Positions 21,587-30,575 of a stretch of DNA of 64,000 bases are shown in pieces. Within the stretch, counting starts at the first letter, position 1. Each line of letters begins with the position of its first letter. A program made the position numbers and the translations under genes. The notes below the pieces were generated by a model that worked only from the letters and a program-made list of their open reading frames with translations, ran no database searches and was not told where the DNA came from. Origin of the DNA: Kaistia sp. 32K (GTDB taxonomy: Bacteria > Pseudomonadota > Alphaproteobacteria > Rhizobiales > Kaistiaceae); contig NZ_AP024269.1 in assembly GCF_016629525.1 (NCBI RefSeq), positions 3,410,001 to 3,474,000 on the forward strand, read 5' to 3'.

Positions 21587-23650
21587 ATGACGAACCAGAA
21601 CGGAGGTGGTGTCGGCAGAAGTGCCGGCCCCAAGGCGATCGCCCTGGTCGGCCCCTTCGGCAGCGGCAAGACGACCCTGATGGAAGCGATGCTGGCGCGC
21701 ACCGGCGCGATCCATAAGCAGGGCATCGTCGGCGACGGCAGCGCGGTCGGCGACAGCGCCCCGGAAGCGCGCGCCCACGCCATGAGCGTCGAGCTCAACG
21801 TCGCCGAGACCAGCTTCATGGACGAGCGGATCACCCTGCTCGACTGCCCCGGCTCGGTCGAGTTCAGCCATGAGGCGGAAGCCGTTCTGGACGCCGTCGA
21901 CTGCGCCATCGTCGTCGCCGAGCCGGACGAGAAGAAGATGGGAGCGCTGCAGCTGATCCTGAAGCGGCTGGAGGCGCGCGGCATTCCGCGCATCCTGTTC
22001 CTGAACAAGATCGACAAGAGCGACAAGGGCGTGCGCGAGACGCTGGAGCTGCTCCAGCCGGCGAGCGCCGTGCCCCTGCTCCTCCGCCACATCCCGATCC
22101 GCCAGCACGACGTCGTCACCGGTTTCGTCGACCTCGCCCTGGAGCGCGCCTTCGTCTACCGCGAATATGCGCCGAGCGAGTTGATCGACATGACGGACGA
22201 GATCCGCGTTGCCGAGGCGCGAGAGCGATACGCACTCCTGGAAAAACTCGCCGACTATGACGACGCGCTGATGGAGGAGCTGCTCGAGGACGTCGAGCCG
22301 TCGCGCGAGCATGTGCTCGCCGATCTCGTCGCCGACATGCGGGCAGGCCTCGTCTGCCCGGTGCTGATCGGCTCGGCGCTGCACGCGCATGGCATCGGGC
22401 GCCTGCTGAAGGCGATCCGGCACGAAGTCCCGGATATCGCGGCGACGGCGGAACGGCTTGGCCTGCCGGAAGGCAACGAGACCGTCCTTCAGGTCATGAA
22501 GACGCTCCACACCGGCCATGCCGGCAAGCTCTCCGTGGCGCGGGTTCTGCGCGGCACGATTTCCGACGGCACCGAGCTGGTCGGCCCCGAGGGTTCCGTC
22601 GGCCGGGTATCGGGCTTGCTGCGCCTGCTCGGCCCGCAGGCCTCGAAGCGCGAGCCGGCCTCGGCTGGCGAAGTCGTCGGCCTCGGTAAGCTCGACGGCG
22701 CGGCAACGGGCATGACGCTGGCGACGGGCAAGCAGCCGCCGGTCCAGCTGGCGCCGCTCGCAACGCCGGAGCCCGTGATCGCCCTCGCCGTCCAGCCCGG
22801 AGAGCGCAAGGACGAGACCAAGCTCTCGGCCGCCCTCGGCCGGCTGGCGGAGGAAAACCCGTCGCTGGTCATCAGCCAGGACGCGGAAACCAGCGAGATC
22901 CGGATCGGCGGCCAGGGCGAGATGCACCTGCGCGTGGCGATCGAGCGTCTCGCGGCGCGATACGGGCTGAAGGTCGAGACCCGCCCGCCGACGATCCCCT
23001 ATCGCGAGACCATACGCGGCGAGGCGTCGGTGCGCGGCCGGCACAAGAAGCAGTCCGGCGGCCACGGCCAGTTCGGCGACTGCGTGCTGCAGATCCGGCC
23101 GCAGCGGCGCGGCGAAGGGTTCCTGTTCGAGGACGAGATCACCGGCGGCGTCGTGCCCCGCAACTACATCCCCGCGATCGAGGCCGGCGTGCAGGACGTC
23201 CTGCAGAAGGGACCGCTCGGCTTCCCGGTCGTCGATGTGGCGGTCAAGCTGACGGACGGCTCCTATCACGCGGTCGATTCCTCCGACCAGGCCTTCCGCA
23301 CGGCGGCGCAGATCGGCATGCGCGAGGCGCTGGAGGCCTGCACGCCGGTCCTGCTCGAACCGGTGCTGCATGTCTCCGTCTCGGTGCCGTCGGAAGCGAG
23401 TTCCCGCGTCAACATGATGGTCACTCAGCGCCGCGGCCAATTGCTTGGCTTCGACGCCAAGCCGGAATGGCCCGGCTGGGACGTCGTCGAGGCCGAGATC
23501 CCGGAATCCGAAATGCGTGGCCTGATCGTCGAGCTTCGGTCGGCGACGGCCGGCGTCGGCACCTATTCCAGCCGTTTCGACCATCTGGCGGAGCTCAGCG
23601 GCCGGCTGGCGGAACAGGTTTCGGTCAAGAAAGGCACCCGCGCGGCCTAA
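21587..23650 (+). CDS. Elongation factor G-like GTPase
   Basis: 687 residues with the domain order of EF-G. The GTPase motifs are P-loop GPFGSGKTT (about residues 22–30), DCPG and NKID; domain II, the domain IV segment (RHKKQSGGHGQFGDCVLQI) and the C-terminal domain follow. The P-loop differs from canonical EF-G (AHIDAGKTT), and ribosomal-protein operon neighbours are missing, so this is a paralogue rather than the main FusA. Role unknown; ribosome-associated GTPase activity is inferred. GGAGG lies before ATG. Confidence 0.87.
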   Translation: MTNQNGGGVGRSAGPKAIALVGPFGSGKTTLMEAMLARTGAIHKQGIVGDGSAVGDSAPEARAHAMSVELNVAETSFMDERITLLDCPGSVEFSHEAEAVLDAVDCAIVVAEPDEKKMGALQLILKRLEARGIPRILFLNKIDKSDKGVRETLELLQPASAVPLLLRHIPIRQHDVVTGFVDLALERAFVYREYAPSELIDMTDEIRVAEARERYALLEKLADYDDALMEELLEDVEPSREHVLADLVADMRAGLVCPVLIGSALHAHGIGRLLKAIRHEVPDIAATAERLGLPEGNETVLQVMKTLHTGHAGKLSVARVLRGTISDGTELVGPEGSVGRVSGLLRLLGPQASKREPASAGEVVGLGKLDGAATGMTLATGKQPPVQLAPLATPEPVIALAVQPGERKDETKLSAALGRLAEENPSLVISQDAETSEIRIGGQGEMHLRVAIERLAARYGLKVETRPPTIPYRETIRGEASVRGRHKKQSGGHGQFGDCVLQIRPQRRGEGFLFEDEITGGVVPRNYIPAIEAGVQDVLQKGPLGFPVVDVAVKLTDGSYHAVDSSDQAFRTAAQIGMREALEACTPVLLEPVLHVSVSVPSEASSRVNMMVTQRRGQLLGFDAKPEWPGWDVVEAEIPESEMRGLIVELRSATAGVGTYSSRFDHLAELSGRLAEQVSVKKGTRAA

Positions 23651-23800
23651 CCTCGGCCGCTTCGTTCGGGGGGCCTGTGGCTCCCCGAACCCGCCTCAAT
23701 ACCCGCACAGGCTGTATTCGTTAAATTTGATCGCTCTTCTTCGCTCTTCCTCAATGCTTTGCTGCGATAGCAAGCGAAGAAGCGACAATCAGGACAACCT

Positions 23801-25699
23801 GTGGTGCATCGACTTCCCCTTCCGCTGGTCTCGTTCGTGTCCGGCTGCGTGCTCTTCGCGGTGGCGGCCTGGACCGGCTTGTGGCTCATGCAGCTCGCGG
23901 AGAACGCCCCGGCCTTCTGGCCGGTCAACGGCCTGCTCGTTGTGCTGATCCTGTCGCTCGGCCTCCGCCAGGCCGGCTGGGTGCTCGCCGGCGCGGCCGT
24001 CGGCGGCGTGCTGCTGCAGACGGTGGTCGGCGCCGGAGCGATGGGCCTCGCCCTGACCGCCTCGGACCTCCTCGAAGTCGTCTTCGTCGTCTACGCCGCG
24101 CATCGGCTGCGGCTGCCGGGCTCCGGCCTCGAAAGCATCTTCAACGTCACCGTCCTCGTCGCCATCCTCTCCACCGGCGCGATCCTCAGCGCGCTCTCCG
24201 CCTCCGCCACGCTCGCCTGGTATCGGGACGTTCCGATCGGCGACACCTTCCCGGTCCTCTGGCGCCTCAACGCAGCCAGCGCCGCGATCATCCTGGCGCC
24301 GTTCTTCGCCTGGGTGAAACCGGGCCGCATGGATCAGTTCCGGCGGGCCTTGCGGCGAAGCGAATGGCCGCTCGTCCTGGAATTCCTCGCCATCGTCGCC
24401 GTGGCCGCCGGCGCCATCCTCGTGATGCGCGACACCGGCGTGTCGATGATCAGCTTCTTCACCGCGCCGCTGCTCTGGTGCGCGATCCGCTTCGGGCCGC
24501 CGGCCACCGCGTCTCTCGGCTCGGCGATCTCGCTCGCCATCATCCTGCTGATCGTCGCCGGCGAATGGCCGCGCGCCTACAACAACACGTCGATCGCCTG
24601 GCAGTTGCAGCGCACCGAGCTTGCGCTGAGCCTGAACGCCATTCCGCCCCTATTCGTCGCCGCCGCGCTCGCCGGCCTGCGGAAGGCGGCGCGCGACCTC
24701 AAGCGAAGCCAGGAGCGGCTGCGCTATGCGCTGGCGGGTTCCAGCGAGGGTGTCTGGGACTGGAACATCAACACCGACGAGACCTATTTCAGCGACGGCT
24801 GGTACGCGATCCTCGGCTATCAGCGGCACGAGCTCAAGGAAGTGGTCGACACCTGGGGGGCGCTGCGCCATCCCGACGATACGGCGGAGACGGCCCGTCG
24901 ACTGAACGACCATCTCGAGGGTCGATCCCCCCGCTACAGCGTCGAACAGCGCCTGCGCCACCGGGACGGGCACTGGGTCTGGGTGCTCGATCGCGGCGGC
25001 GTCGTCGAGCGTGACGCGGAAGGCAACCCGACGCGCGCCGTCGGCACGCTGCTCGACATCTCGCGCCGGCGCGCCCGCCAGGAGGAGCTCGACCGCCGCG
25101 CCCATCACGACGCCCTGACCGGCCTCGCCAACCGCGCCTCGCTGACCGAGAGCTTCCAGCGCTGGAACGAGGAGAAGCGCAGCTTCTGCTTCCTCCTCAT
25201 CGATCTCGACGACTTCAAGCCGATCAACGACCTCTACGGCCACCAGTTCGGCGACCATGCGCTGCTCGCCATCGCCGATCGCCTGCGCGCCTGCCTCGGC
25301 AAGCGCGACATCGCCGCCCGCATCGGCGGCGACGAGTTCGCGCTGCTGATCGAGTCACGGCTCGGCGAGGCGGAACAGACGGCGCAGCGGCTGATCGCCC
25401 GCATCTCCGAGCCAATCGGCTTCGCCGACGCCGTCGTCTCGACGGGCGCCAGCATCGGCATCGCCCAGGTCGCCGGCGGCAACCCCGATTTCGAAGGCGC
25501 CTATCGCCGGGCCGACATCGCCCTCTACGACGCCAAGGCATCCGGCGGATCGAGCTATCGCATCGCGGACCAGCAGCAGCGCGCCGACCATCCCCGAGGC
25601 GACCAGGCCGTCTCAGCCCTGCTTGCGGTCGCCGGTGTAGAGCCAGCCGACGACGCCTGCCAGGATCGCGAAAACGCCGCAGAGCACGGTAGCGGCTGA
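23801..25699 (+). CDS. MASE1-PAS-GGDEF diguanylate cyclase
   Basis: 632 residues from GTG 23801 (AGGA seven bases upstream; a second GTG follows). About eight N-terminal membrane helices form a MASE1-type sensor (residues 1–290). A PAS/PAC unit follows (EGVWDWNINTDETYFSDGWY, then RDGHWVWVLDRGGVV), then a GGDEF domain (DALTGLANRASL, intact RIGGDEF near residue 510). The position of the RxxD inhibitory site reads GKRD, so product feedback may be lost. It should make cyclic di-GMP in response to a membrane or PAS signal. The last 29 codons run antisense into the MFS gene (25613–25699). Confidence 0.9.
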   Translation: MVHRLPLPLVSFVSGCVLFAVAAWTGLWLMQLAENAPAFWPVNGLLVVLILSLGLRQAGWVLAGAAVGGVLLQTVVGAGAMGLALTASDLLEVVFVVYAAHRLRLPGSGLESIFNVTVLVAILSTGAILSALSASATLAWYRDVPIGDTFPVLWRLNAASAAIILAPFFAWVKPGRMDQFRRALRRSEWPLVLEFLAIVAVAAGAILVMRDTGVSMISFFTAPLLWCAIRFGPPATASLGSAISLAIILLIVAGEWPRAYNNTSIAWQLQRTELALSLNAIPPLFVAAALAGLRKAARDLKRSQERLRYALAGSSEGVWDWNINTDETYFSDGWYAILGYQRHELKEVVDTWGALRHPDDTAETARRLNDHLEGRSPRYSVEQRLRHRDGHWVWVLDRGGVVERDAEGNPTRAVGTLLDISRRRARQEELDRRAHHDALTGLANRASLTESFQRWNEEKRSFCFLLIDLDDFKPINDLYGHQFGDHALLAIADRLRACLGKRDIAARIGGDEFALLIESRLGEAEQTAQRLIARISEPIGFADAVVSTGASIGIAQVAGGNPDFEGAYRRADIALYDAKASGGSSYRIADQQQRADHPRGDQAVSALLAVAGVEPADDACQDRENAAEHGSG

Positions 25700-27106
25700 A
25701 AAGCCGGCGATCGTCGCGCGCGCCCAGAGCGCCGCCGCCTCGGCGGGATCGACGCCGGTGAGCCGCTCCAGATTGCCGCCGAAGCCGGCGGAGCGCACCA
25801 TGGCCGCCGTCTCCGTTCCGGCCGTGGCCAGCACACGCTCGAAACCGAAGCTGACGGCCGCGCCAAGGCTCGCAACGGCGAGGAGACCGGCGACGCGCGC
25901 CACGGCATTGTTGATGCCGGACGCGGCGCCCCTCCGCTCGTCCGGCGCCGCATTCATCACGGCCGTCGAGAGCGGCGCCACGGTGATGCCCATGCCGAGC
26001 CCCATCACCAGCATCGTCGGCACCACCGCGATCCAGAAGCCGCCCTGCGCGACGGCCGGCGCCAGCAGCAGGAAGCCGATGCCGGTCAGGATCGGCCCGA
26101 CGGTCAGGCAGGGCCGCACGCCGGCCTTGTCTGCCAGCCCGCCGCCGAAGCGTGACAGCACCGCCATCACGATGACGAAGGGCAGGAAGACGGATCCAGC
26201 CAGCGCCGCCTTGTAGTGGTGCGCCTGGATCAGCGCCGTCGGCAGGAAGAACAGCGCTCCGGCCAGCGCGAAATAGAGCAGCAGCGTCAGGACATTGACG
26301 CCGGCGAACATGCGGCTCCTGAAGAGGTCGAGCGGCATCATCGGCGACGGCGTCCGGGCCTCGTAGAACACGAAACCGGCCAGCACCAGCGCGCCCGCCA
26401 GCGTCAGCCCCGCCGCGACCTCGAACTGGAAGCCGGACTCGGTGCCGAGCCGCGTCAACCCGTAGGTCAGCAATCCGAGGCCAAGGACGGCGAGCAGGCC
26501 GCCCGTCCAGTCCATCCGCACGGCGGCGGTCGGGTTGTCGGCCGGCACCTTGGCACGGCAGAGAAGCCAGGCGGCGACGGCGATCGGGACATTCATCAGG
26601 AACAGCGCCCGCCAGGAGCCGAGATCCACCAGCGCGCCACCGAGGATCGGGCCGATCGCCGGGGCGATCGACGAGGCGGCGGCCCAGGTGCCGATCGCCC
26701 GCCCGCGCATGGCGGCGGGATAGTGCTGCGTGATGAGGGCGAGCGAACCCGGCACCATCATCGCCCCGCCGATCCCTTGGATGGCGCGCGCCAGGATCAG
26801 GCTCTCGGGCGACCAGGCCAACCCGCAGGCCGCCGAGGCGACGCCGAACAGGATGATCCCGAGCATGAAGACCCGGCGCAGCCCATAGGCATCGCCGGCG
26901 GCGCCGCCGAGCAGCGTGAAGGCCGCCAGCGTCAGCGTGTAGGCGTTCGCCGTCCATTGCGCCTCGGCGAAGCTGGCGTCGAGATTGGCGCGGATCGCCG
27001 GCAGGCCGACCGTGACGATCGATCCGTCCATGAACGCCATGCCGGAGGCGAGGATGGTGGCGAGAAGGACATAGCCCCGCCCATCCGCGACGGCGTTATC
27101 CGACAT
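25613..27106 (-). CDS. MFS transporter, DHA2 (14-TM drug exporter) family
   Basis: 497 residues from ATG 27106. Fourteen hydrophobic segments with the DHA2 motif set: MAFMDGSIVTVGLPAIRANL in helix 1, GAAGDAYGLRRVFMLG (motif A), ARAIQGIGGAMMVPGSLALI (motif B/C region) and GWRALF-like SWRALFLMNVPI. It probably expels drugs or other small molecules by proton antiport. ATG 27169 would add 21 residues and lacks a ribosome site. The 3-prime end overlaps the diguanylate cyclase gene by 87 bases. Confidence 0.9.
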   Translation of the reverse strand: MSDNAVADGRGYVLLATILASGMAFMDGSIVTVGLPAIRANLDASFAEAQWTANAYTLTLAAFTLLGGAAGDAYGLRRVFMLGIILFGVASAACGLAWSPESLILARAIQGIGGAMMVPGSLALITQHYPAAMRGRAIGTWAAASSIAPAIGPILGGALVDLGSWRALFLMNVPIAVAAWLLCRAKVPADNPTAAVRMDWTGGLLAVLGLGLLTYGLTRLGTESGFQFEVAAGLTLAGALVLAGFVFYEARTPSPMMPLDLFRSRMFAGVNVLTLLLYFALAGALFFLPTALIQAHHYKAALAGSVFLPFVIVMAVLSRFGGGLADKAGVRPCLTVGPILTGIGFLLLAPAVAQGGFWIAVVPTMLVMGLGMGITVAPLSTAVMNAAPDERRGAASGINNAVARVAGLLAVASLGAAVSFGFERVLATAGTETAAMVRSAGFGGNLERLTGVDPAEAAALWARATIAGFSAATVLCGVFAILAGVVGWLYTGDRKQG

Positions 27107-27476
27107 CGTCCTGCCCGCCTCGCCCAAGCCTGCCTCCCTGGCAAATGGTTTTCCCACTCTATCCGACATTCGCGCCGACGGCTCGGGGGCCGTGTCGAGT
27201 GCCGACGAATTGATCCGCGGGGCGCCCGGCAGAGCCGTCCGCGCGCTTGAGACGGAGCCGTCGCGCCCTAGGCTTCCATCAAGCGGGACCGGAGCCGAAC
27301 TCGGTGGAGCCAGATCCAATCCAGACAACGACAGACAAGCCAGCAGACGGCGGCCCGCGCCGCCGGCGCCATCGGCCCGAACGCCCCGGGGCAAACCGCC
27401 CTTCCACGCCGATCCATCTCGGGACCACGTCGACGACGTTGCCCGGCAGAGGTCGGCCCGCGAACGGAGACGCGAC
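27107..27476. other. Divergent intergenic region, no feature seen
   Basis: 370 bases between the divergent MFS and VWA genes. It must contain both promoters, but no clear -35/-10 pair or inverted repeat of note was found. Confidence 0.5.
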
Positions 27477-28283
27477 ATGCCGCACGCTCGAACCCTTCTG
27501 GCCGCAGCCGTCTTTTCAGCCCTGGCTCCAGGGCTCGCCCGGGCCAAGGACCTGCCCGTCGATCTGGAGCTGGTCCTCGCCGTCGACGTGTCGCGGTCGA
27601 TGGACGCGGAAGAGCAGGAACTGCAGCGGCAGGGATACATCGCCGCGCTGCGCCATCCCGACGTGATCGCCGCCATCCAGTCCGGTCCGCTCGGCCGGAT
27701 CGCCATCACCTATTACGAATGGTCCGGCGCCAATTCGCAGCGGATCATCGTTCCCTGGAGCATGATCGAGGACGGCGAAGGCGCCGACGCGGTCGCGGAG
27801 CGGATCAGCCCCGGCGAAGTCTATGGCCGCTACGGCACGTCGATTTCCAGCAGCCTCCTGTTCGGCGCCGCCCTGTTCGAGCACAACGGATTTGCGGGCG
27901 CCCGTCGCACGATCGACATCTCCGGCGACGGCCCCAACAATATGGGCCCGCCGGTCACCCCGATCCGCGACGCCGTCGTGGCGCGCGGCATCACCATCAA
28001 CGGCCTCGCGATCACGCTGCGCGAACCGCGCCAGAACGGCTCCGCCGCCTTCGATATCGACAATCTTGATCTCTACTACCGCGATTGCGTGGTCGGCGGC
28101 GTCGGCGCCTTCATGGTGGCCGTCACGTCCGTCGGGCAGTTCGAGGAGGCGATCCGGCGCAAGCTGGTCACCGAAATCGCCGACAAGGGCCCGGTCATCC
28201 TGCCCGTCGCCGACCAGCGGGAGGTGCCGCAGGCTGACTGCCTGGTGGGTGAATCGATCGGCAGTCCGAAGCTCTCGCGCTGA
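27477..28283 (+). CDS. Secreted DUF1194 / von Willebrand factor A-type protein
   Basis: 268 residues from ATG 27477 (GGAG eight bases upstream). Signal peptide TLLAAAVFSALAPGLARA, then a VWA-like fold with the MIDAS start LAVDVSRSM (Asp-x-Ser-x-Ser), the central GTSISSSLLFGAALFEHN and IDISGDGPNN. The pattern matches DUF1194. The protein is probably periplasmic and metal-binding; its partner is unknown. About 110 bases separate it from the mltB-like gene downstream on the same strand; a CCGGCCC/GGGCCGG stem follows its stop. Confidence 0.88.
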   Translation: MPHARTLLAAAVFSALAPGLARAKDLPVDLELVLAVDVSRSMDAEEQELQRQGYIAALRHPDVIAAIQSGPLGRIAITYYEWSGANSQRIIVPWSMIEDGEGADAVAERISPGEVYGRYGTSISSSLLFGAALFEHNGFAGARRTIDISGDGPNNMGPPVTPIRDAVVARGITINGLAITLREPRQNGSAAFDIDNLDLYYRDCVVGGVGAFMVAVTSVGQFEEAIRRKLVTEIADKGPVILPVADQREVPQADCLVGESIGSPKLSR

Positions 28284-28391
28284 CGGGAACCGGCCCTGCC
28301 GGGCCGGCTGTGGCAGCGAAACGGTTGCGCGAAGCGCCTGCCTTCGCCAAGGTGCGGTCTGTTTCCAACCCTTGGCGAGGCGATCGAACCC

Positions 28392-29627
28392 GTGCGCATC
28401 CTGCTCAGTCTTCTTCTGCTTCTCGTCGCGGCGCTGCCGGCAACCGCCCAGACGGCAGCCCAGGCCAAGGTCGAGAAGCAGTTCCAGAGCTGGCTGGCGA
28501 CGACGGTCCGCGCCGATGCGGCAGCGCGCGGCGTCTCGGCCCGCACGCTCGACAGCGCGCTCTCGGGACTGACGCTCGACTGGTCGCTGCCCGATCTCGC
28601 GCCGCCCGGCTTCCCGAAGAAGCGCGAGGAGCCGCAGCGTCAGGCCGAATTCTCCGGCCCGGCCCGCTATTTCAGCGAGGCGAAGGTGGCGGCGCTGGCG
28701 AATGGCGGACAGTCGCTGCTCGCCAAGTGGTCGAAGACGCTCGCCAAGATCGAGAAGACCTATGGCGTCCCCGCCTCGATCGTCGTGGCGGTCTGGGGGC
28801 GTGAATCCGGCTTCGGCACCGCCAAGCTGCCCTACCCCGCCATCCGGGCGCTGGCGACCGAAGCCTTCATGGGCGCGCGCAAGGCGAACTTCTATCCGGA
28901 ATTCCTCGCCGCGCTGCAGATCCTCGAAGGCGACCACATCCCGCTTGCGGACATGCGCAGTTCCTGGGCCGGCGCCCTCGGCCAGCCGCAGTTCCTGCCC
29001 TCGAAATATCTGACGCTGGCGGTCGATTTCGACGGCGACGGCAAGCGCGATATCTGGAACTCCGTTCCCGACAGCCTCGCCTCGATCGCCAACTATCTGC
29101 GCCAGAACGGCTGGCAGCCGGGCGTCGGCTGGGGCGTCGAGGTCGTCGTGCCGGCGAATGTCTCCTGCAGCCTCGAGGGACCCGAACAGGGCAAGCCGCT
29201 CGCGGTCTGGGAGAAGATGGGCATTCGCCCGGTCGGAGGCGGCAAGCTCGCCGGGCGCACGCCCGAGCGCATCGGCCACCTGCTGATGCCGGCCGGACGG
29301 CATGGCCCCGCCTTCATCGTCTCCTCCAATTTCTACGTGCTGAAGAGCTACAACGAGTCCGATCTCTATGCCCTTTTCATCGGCCACCTGGCCGACCGGC
29401 TGCGCGGCGCGGGCCCGCTCAGCGCCGCCTGGGGGGACGTCGGCGGCTTCCAGCGCTCGGATGTGCGGGCCATGCAGGAGCGGCTGGTGAAGCGCGGCGC
29501 CGATGTCGGCAAGGTCGACGGGCTCGTCGGCTTCAAGACCCGGATCTCGATCGGCGCTTGGGAGGAAGCGAACGGCCGGCAGGCCACCTGCTTCCCCGAT
29601 GCCGGGCTCCTGCAGGCGATCCGCTGA
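28392..29627 (+). CDS. Lytic murein transglycosylase, MltB type with peptidoglycan-binding domain
   Basis: 411 residues from GTG 28392. Signal peptide ILLSLLLLLVAALPATAQ, then the MltB/SLT_2 catalytic domain: catalytic Glu in VWGRESGFGTAKL, GALGQPQFLPSKY, and DFDGDGKRDIWNSVPDSLASIANYL. A C-terminal PG_binding_1 domain follows (DVRAMQERLVKRGADVGKVDG). It cleaves glycan strands with 1,6-anhydro ring formation in the periplasm. No lipobox cysteine, so it is soluble. A shorter paralogue is encoded at 30576, with a DUF188 gene between. Confidence 0.93.
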   Translation: MRILLSLLLLLVAALPATAQTAAQAKVEKQFQSWLATTVRADAAARGVSARTLDSALSGLTLDWSLPDLAPPGFPKKREEPQRQAEFSGPARYFSEAKVAALANGGQSLLAKWSKTLAKIEKTYGVPASIVVAVWGRESGFGTAKLPYPAIRALATEAFMGARKANFYPEFLAALQILEGDHIPLADMRSSWAGALGQPQFLPSKYLTLAVDFDGDGKRDIWNSVPDSLASIANYLRQNGWQPGVGWGVEVVVPANVSCSLEGPEQGKPLAVWEKMGIRPVGGGKLAGRTPERIGHLLMPAGRHGPAFIVSSNFYVLKSYNESDLYALFIGHLADRLRGAGPLSAAWGDVGGFQRSDVRAMQERLVKRGADVGKVDGLVGFKTRISIGAWEEANGRQATCFPDAGLLQAIR

Positions 29628-29758
29628 GCGAGCGACAACCCCGACGCGACTGATGCAGAAACAGCGCGCCGCTGCGGAAGCTGACGTCGGGGACTACCGA
29701 ATCGGGCCGAACAGGACTAGGTTAAGGGCGTCATCAACAATCGAAAGGAGGTGGTCTA

Positions 29759-29836
29759 GTGTCTCATTGTCTTTCACCGCGTATGTCGGCTGCAATGGTC
29801 CGGATCTCTGCCTTCGTAGGGGTTTGCGCCGCGTGA
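29759..29836 (+). CDS. 25-residue micro-ORF with near-perfect Shine-Dalgarno (putative leader peptide)
   Basis: GTG at 29759 is preceded at 4 bases by AAAGGAGGTGGTCT, almost the full complement of the 16S rRNA 3-prime end and the strongest ribosome site in the window. The product begins [19 protein letters not shown] and ends VGVCAA. It is followed by CTTTCCTCC, which can pair with the ribosome site, then by a terminator that ends just before the DUF188 start. This layout suggests either a translated leader controlling the next gene or an independent small gene. No known leader family was recognised with confidence. Confidence 0.55.
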   Translation: MSHCLSPRMSAAMVRISAFVGVCAA

Positions 29837-29880
29837 CCGGCTTTCCTCCGGCTACGTGCCGGGTCGCGGTCTGACAATGG

Positions 29881-29913
29881 AAGGGTCGCCTCAAGGGCGG
29901 CCCTTCTTCCTTT
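29881..29913 (+). terminator. Terminator/attenuator upstream of the DUF188 gene
   Basis: AAGGGTCGCC (29881–29890) pairs with GGCGGCCCTT (29896–29905) with one G-U pair and a short TCAAG loop, followed by CTTCCTTTCT. It ends 12 bases before the ATG at 29925, so it either closes the micro-ORF unit or attenuates the gene. Confidence 0.78.
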
Positions 29914-29924
29914 CTGAGTATCGA

Positions 29925-30407
29925 ATGTCCAACTCCCCTGCCCCCCGCCCGATCGAGATCTATGTCGATGCCGACGCCTGCCCGGTGAAGGCCGAGATCT
30001 ACAAGGTCGCCGAGCGGCACCGCCTCAAGGTCCATGTCGTCGCCAACACGCCGATCGGCATTCCGCGCGAAAGCTGGATCGAGCGCGTCATCGTGCCGAG
30101 CGGTCTGAACGTCGCCGACGACTGGATCGCCGAGCGGGTCGGCCGCGGCGACATCGTGATCACGGCCGACATTCCGCTGGCCGACCGCTGCATCAAGGCA
30201 GGCGCCGACGTCATCGGCTCGAACGGCAAGCCCTTCACGGAAGCCTCGATCGGCAATGTGCTGGCGACGCGCAATCTGATGGAAGATCTGCGCTCGGCCG
30301 GCGCGATCACCGGCGGCCCGCGCCCGTTCTCGCCCAGGGACCGCTCCGCCTTCCTGTCGGCGCTCGATCTCGCCATCGTCCGCCTGAAACGTGCCGGTTT
30401 CGGCTGA
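29925..30407 (+). CDS. YaiI/YqxD (DUF188) family protein
   Basis: 160 residues. Family signature at the start ([20 protein letters not shown]), then [34 protein letters not shown] and the [14 protein letters not shown] ending. The fold resembles PIN-type nucleases and the conserved aspartates could bind metal, but activity is unproven. ATG 29925 has only a weak GAG upstream. It lies between two mltB-type genes and immediately after a hairpin terminator. Confidence 0.92.
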   Translation: MSNSPAPRPIEIYVDADACPVKAEIYKVAERHRLKVHVVANTPIGIPRESWIERVIVPSGLNVADDWIAERVGRGDIVITADIPLADRCIKAGADVIGSNGKPFTEASIGNVLATRNLMEDLRSAGAITGGPRPFSPRDRSAFLSALDLAIVRLKRAGFG

Positions 30408-30575
30408 AAGCAGCGGCAATTTCCGTGAATTTGGACAGGTGGCGGCGCGAATGAGACGATGGTCGCATCGAATCAGTTCTTCAACCGCTAGGTAACCATC
30501 GCCGGCTTAGGATATCGGTGCGCGTGCCCCCTTTTTGCGCCGTCCCCGGCCGTTCCGACAAGACAAAGGCTCACT

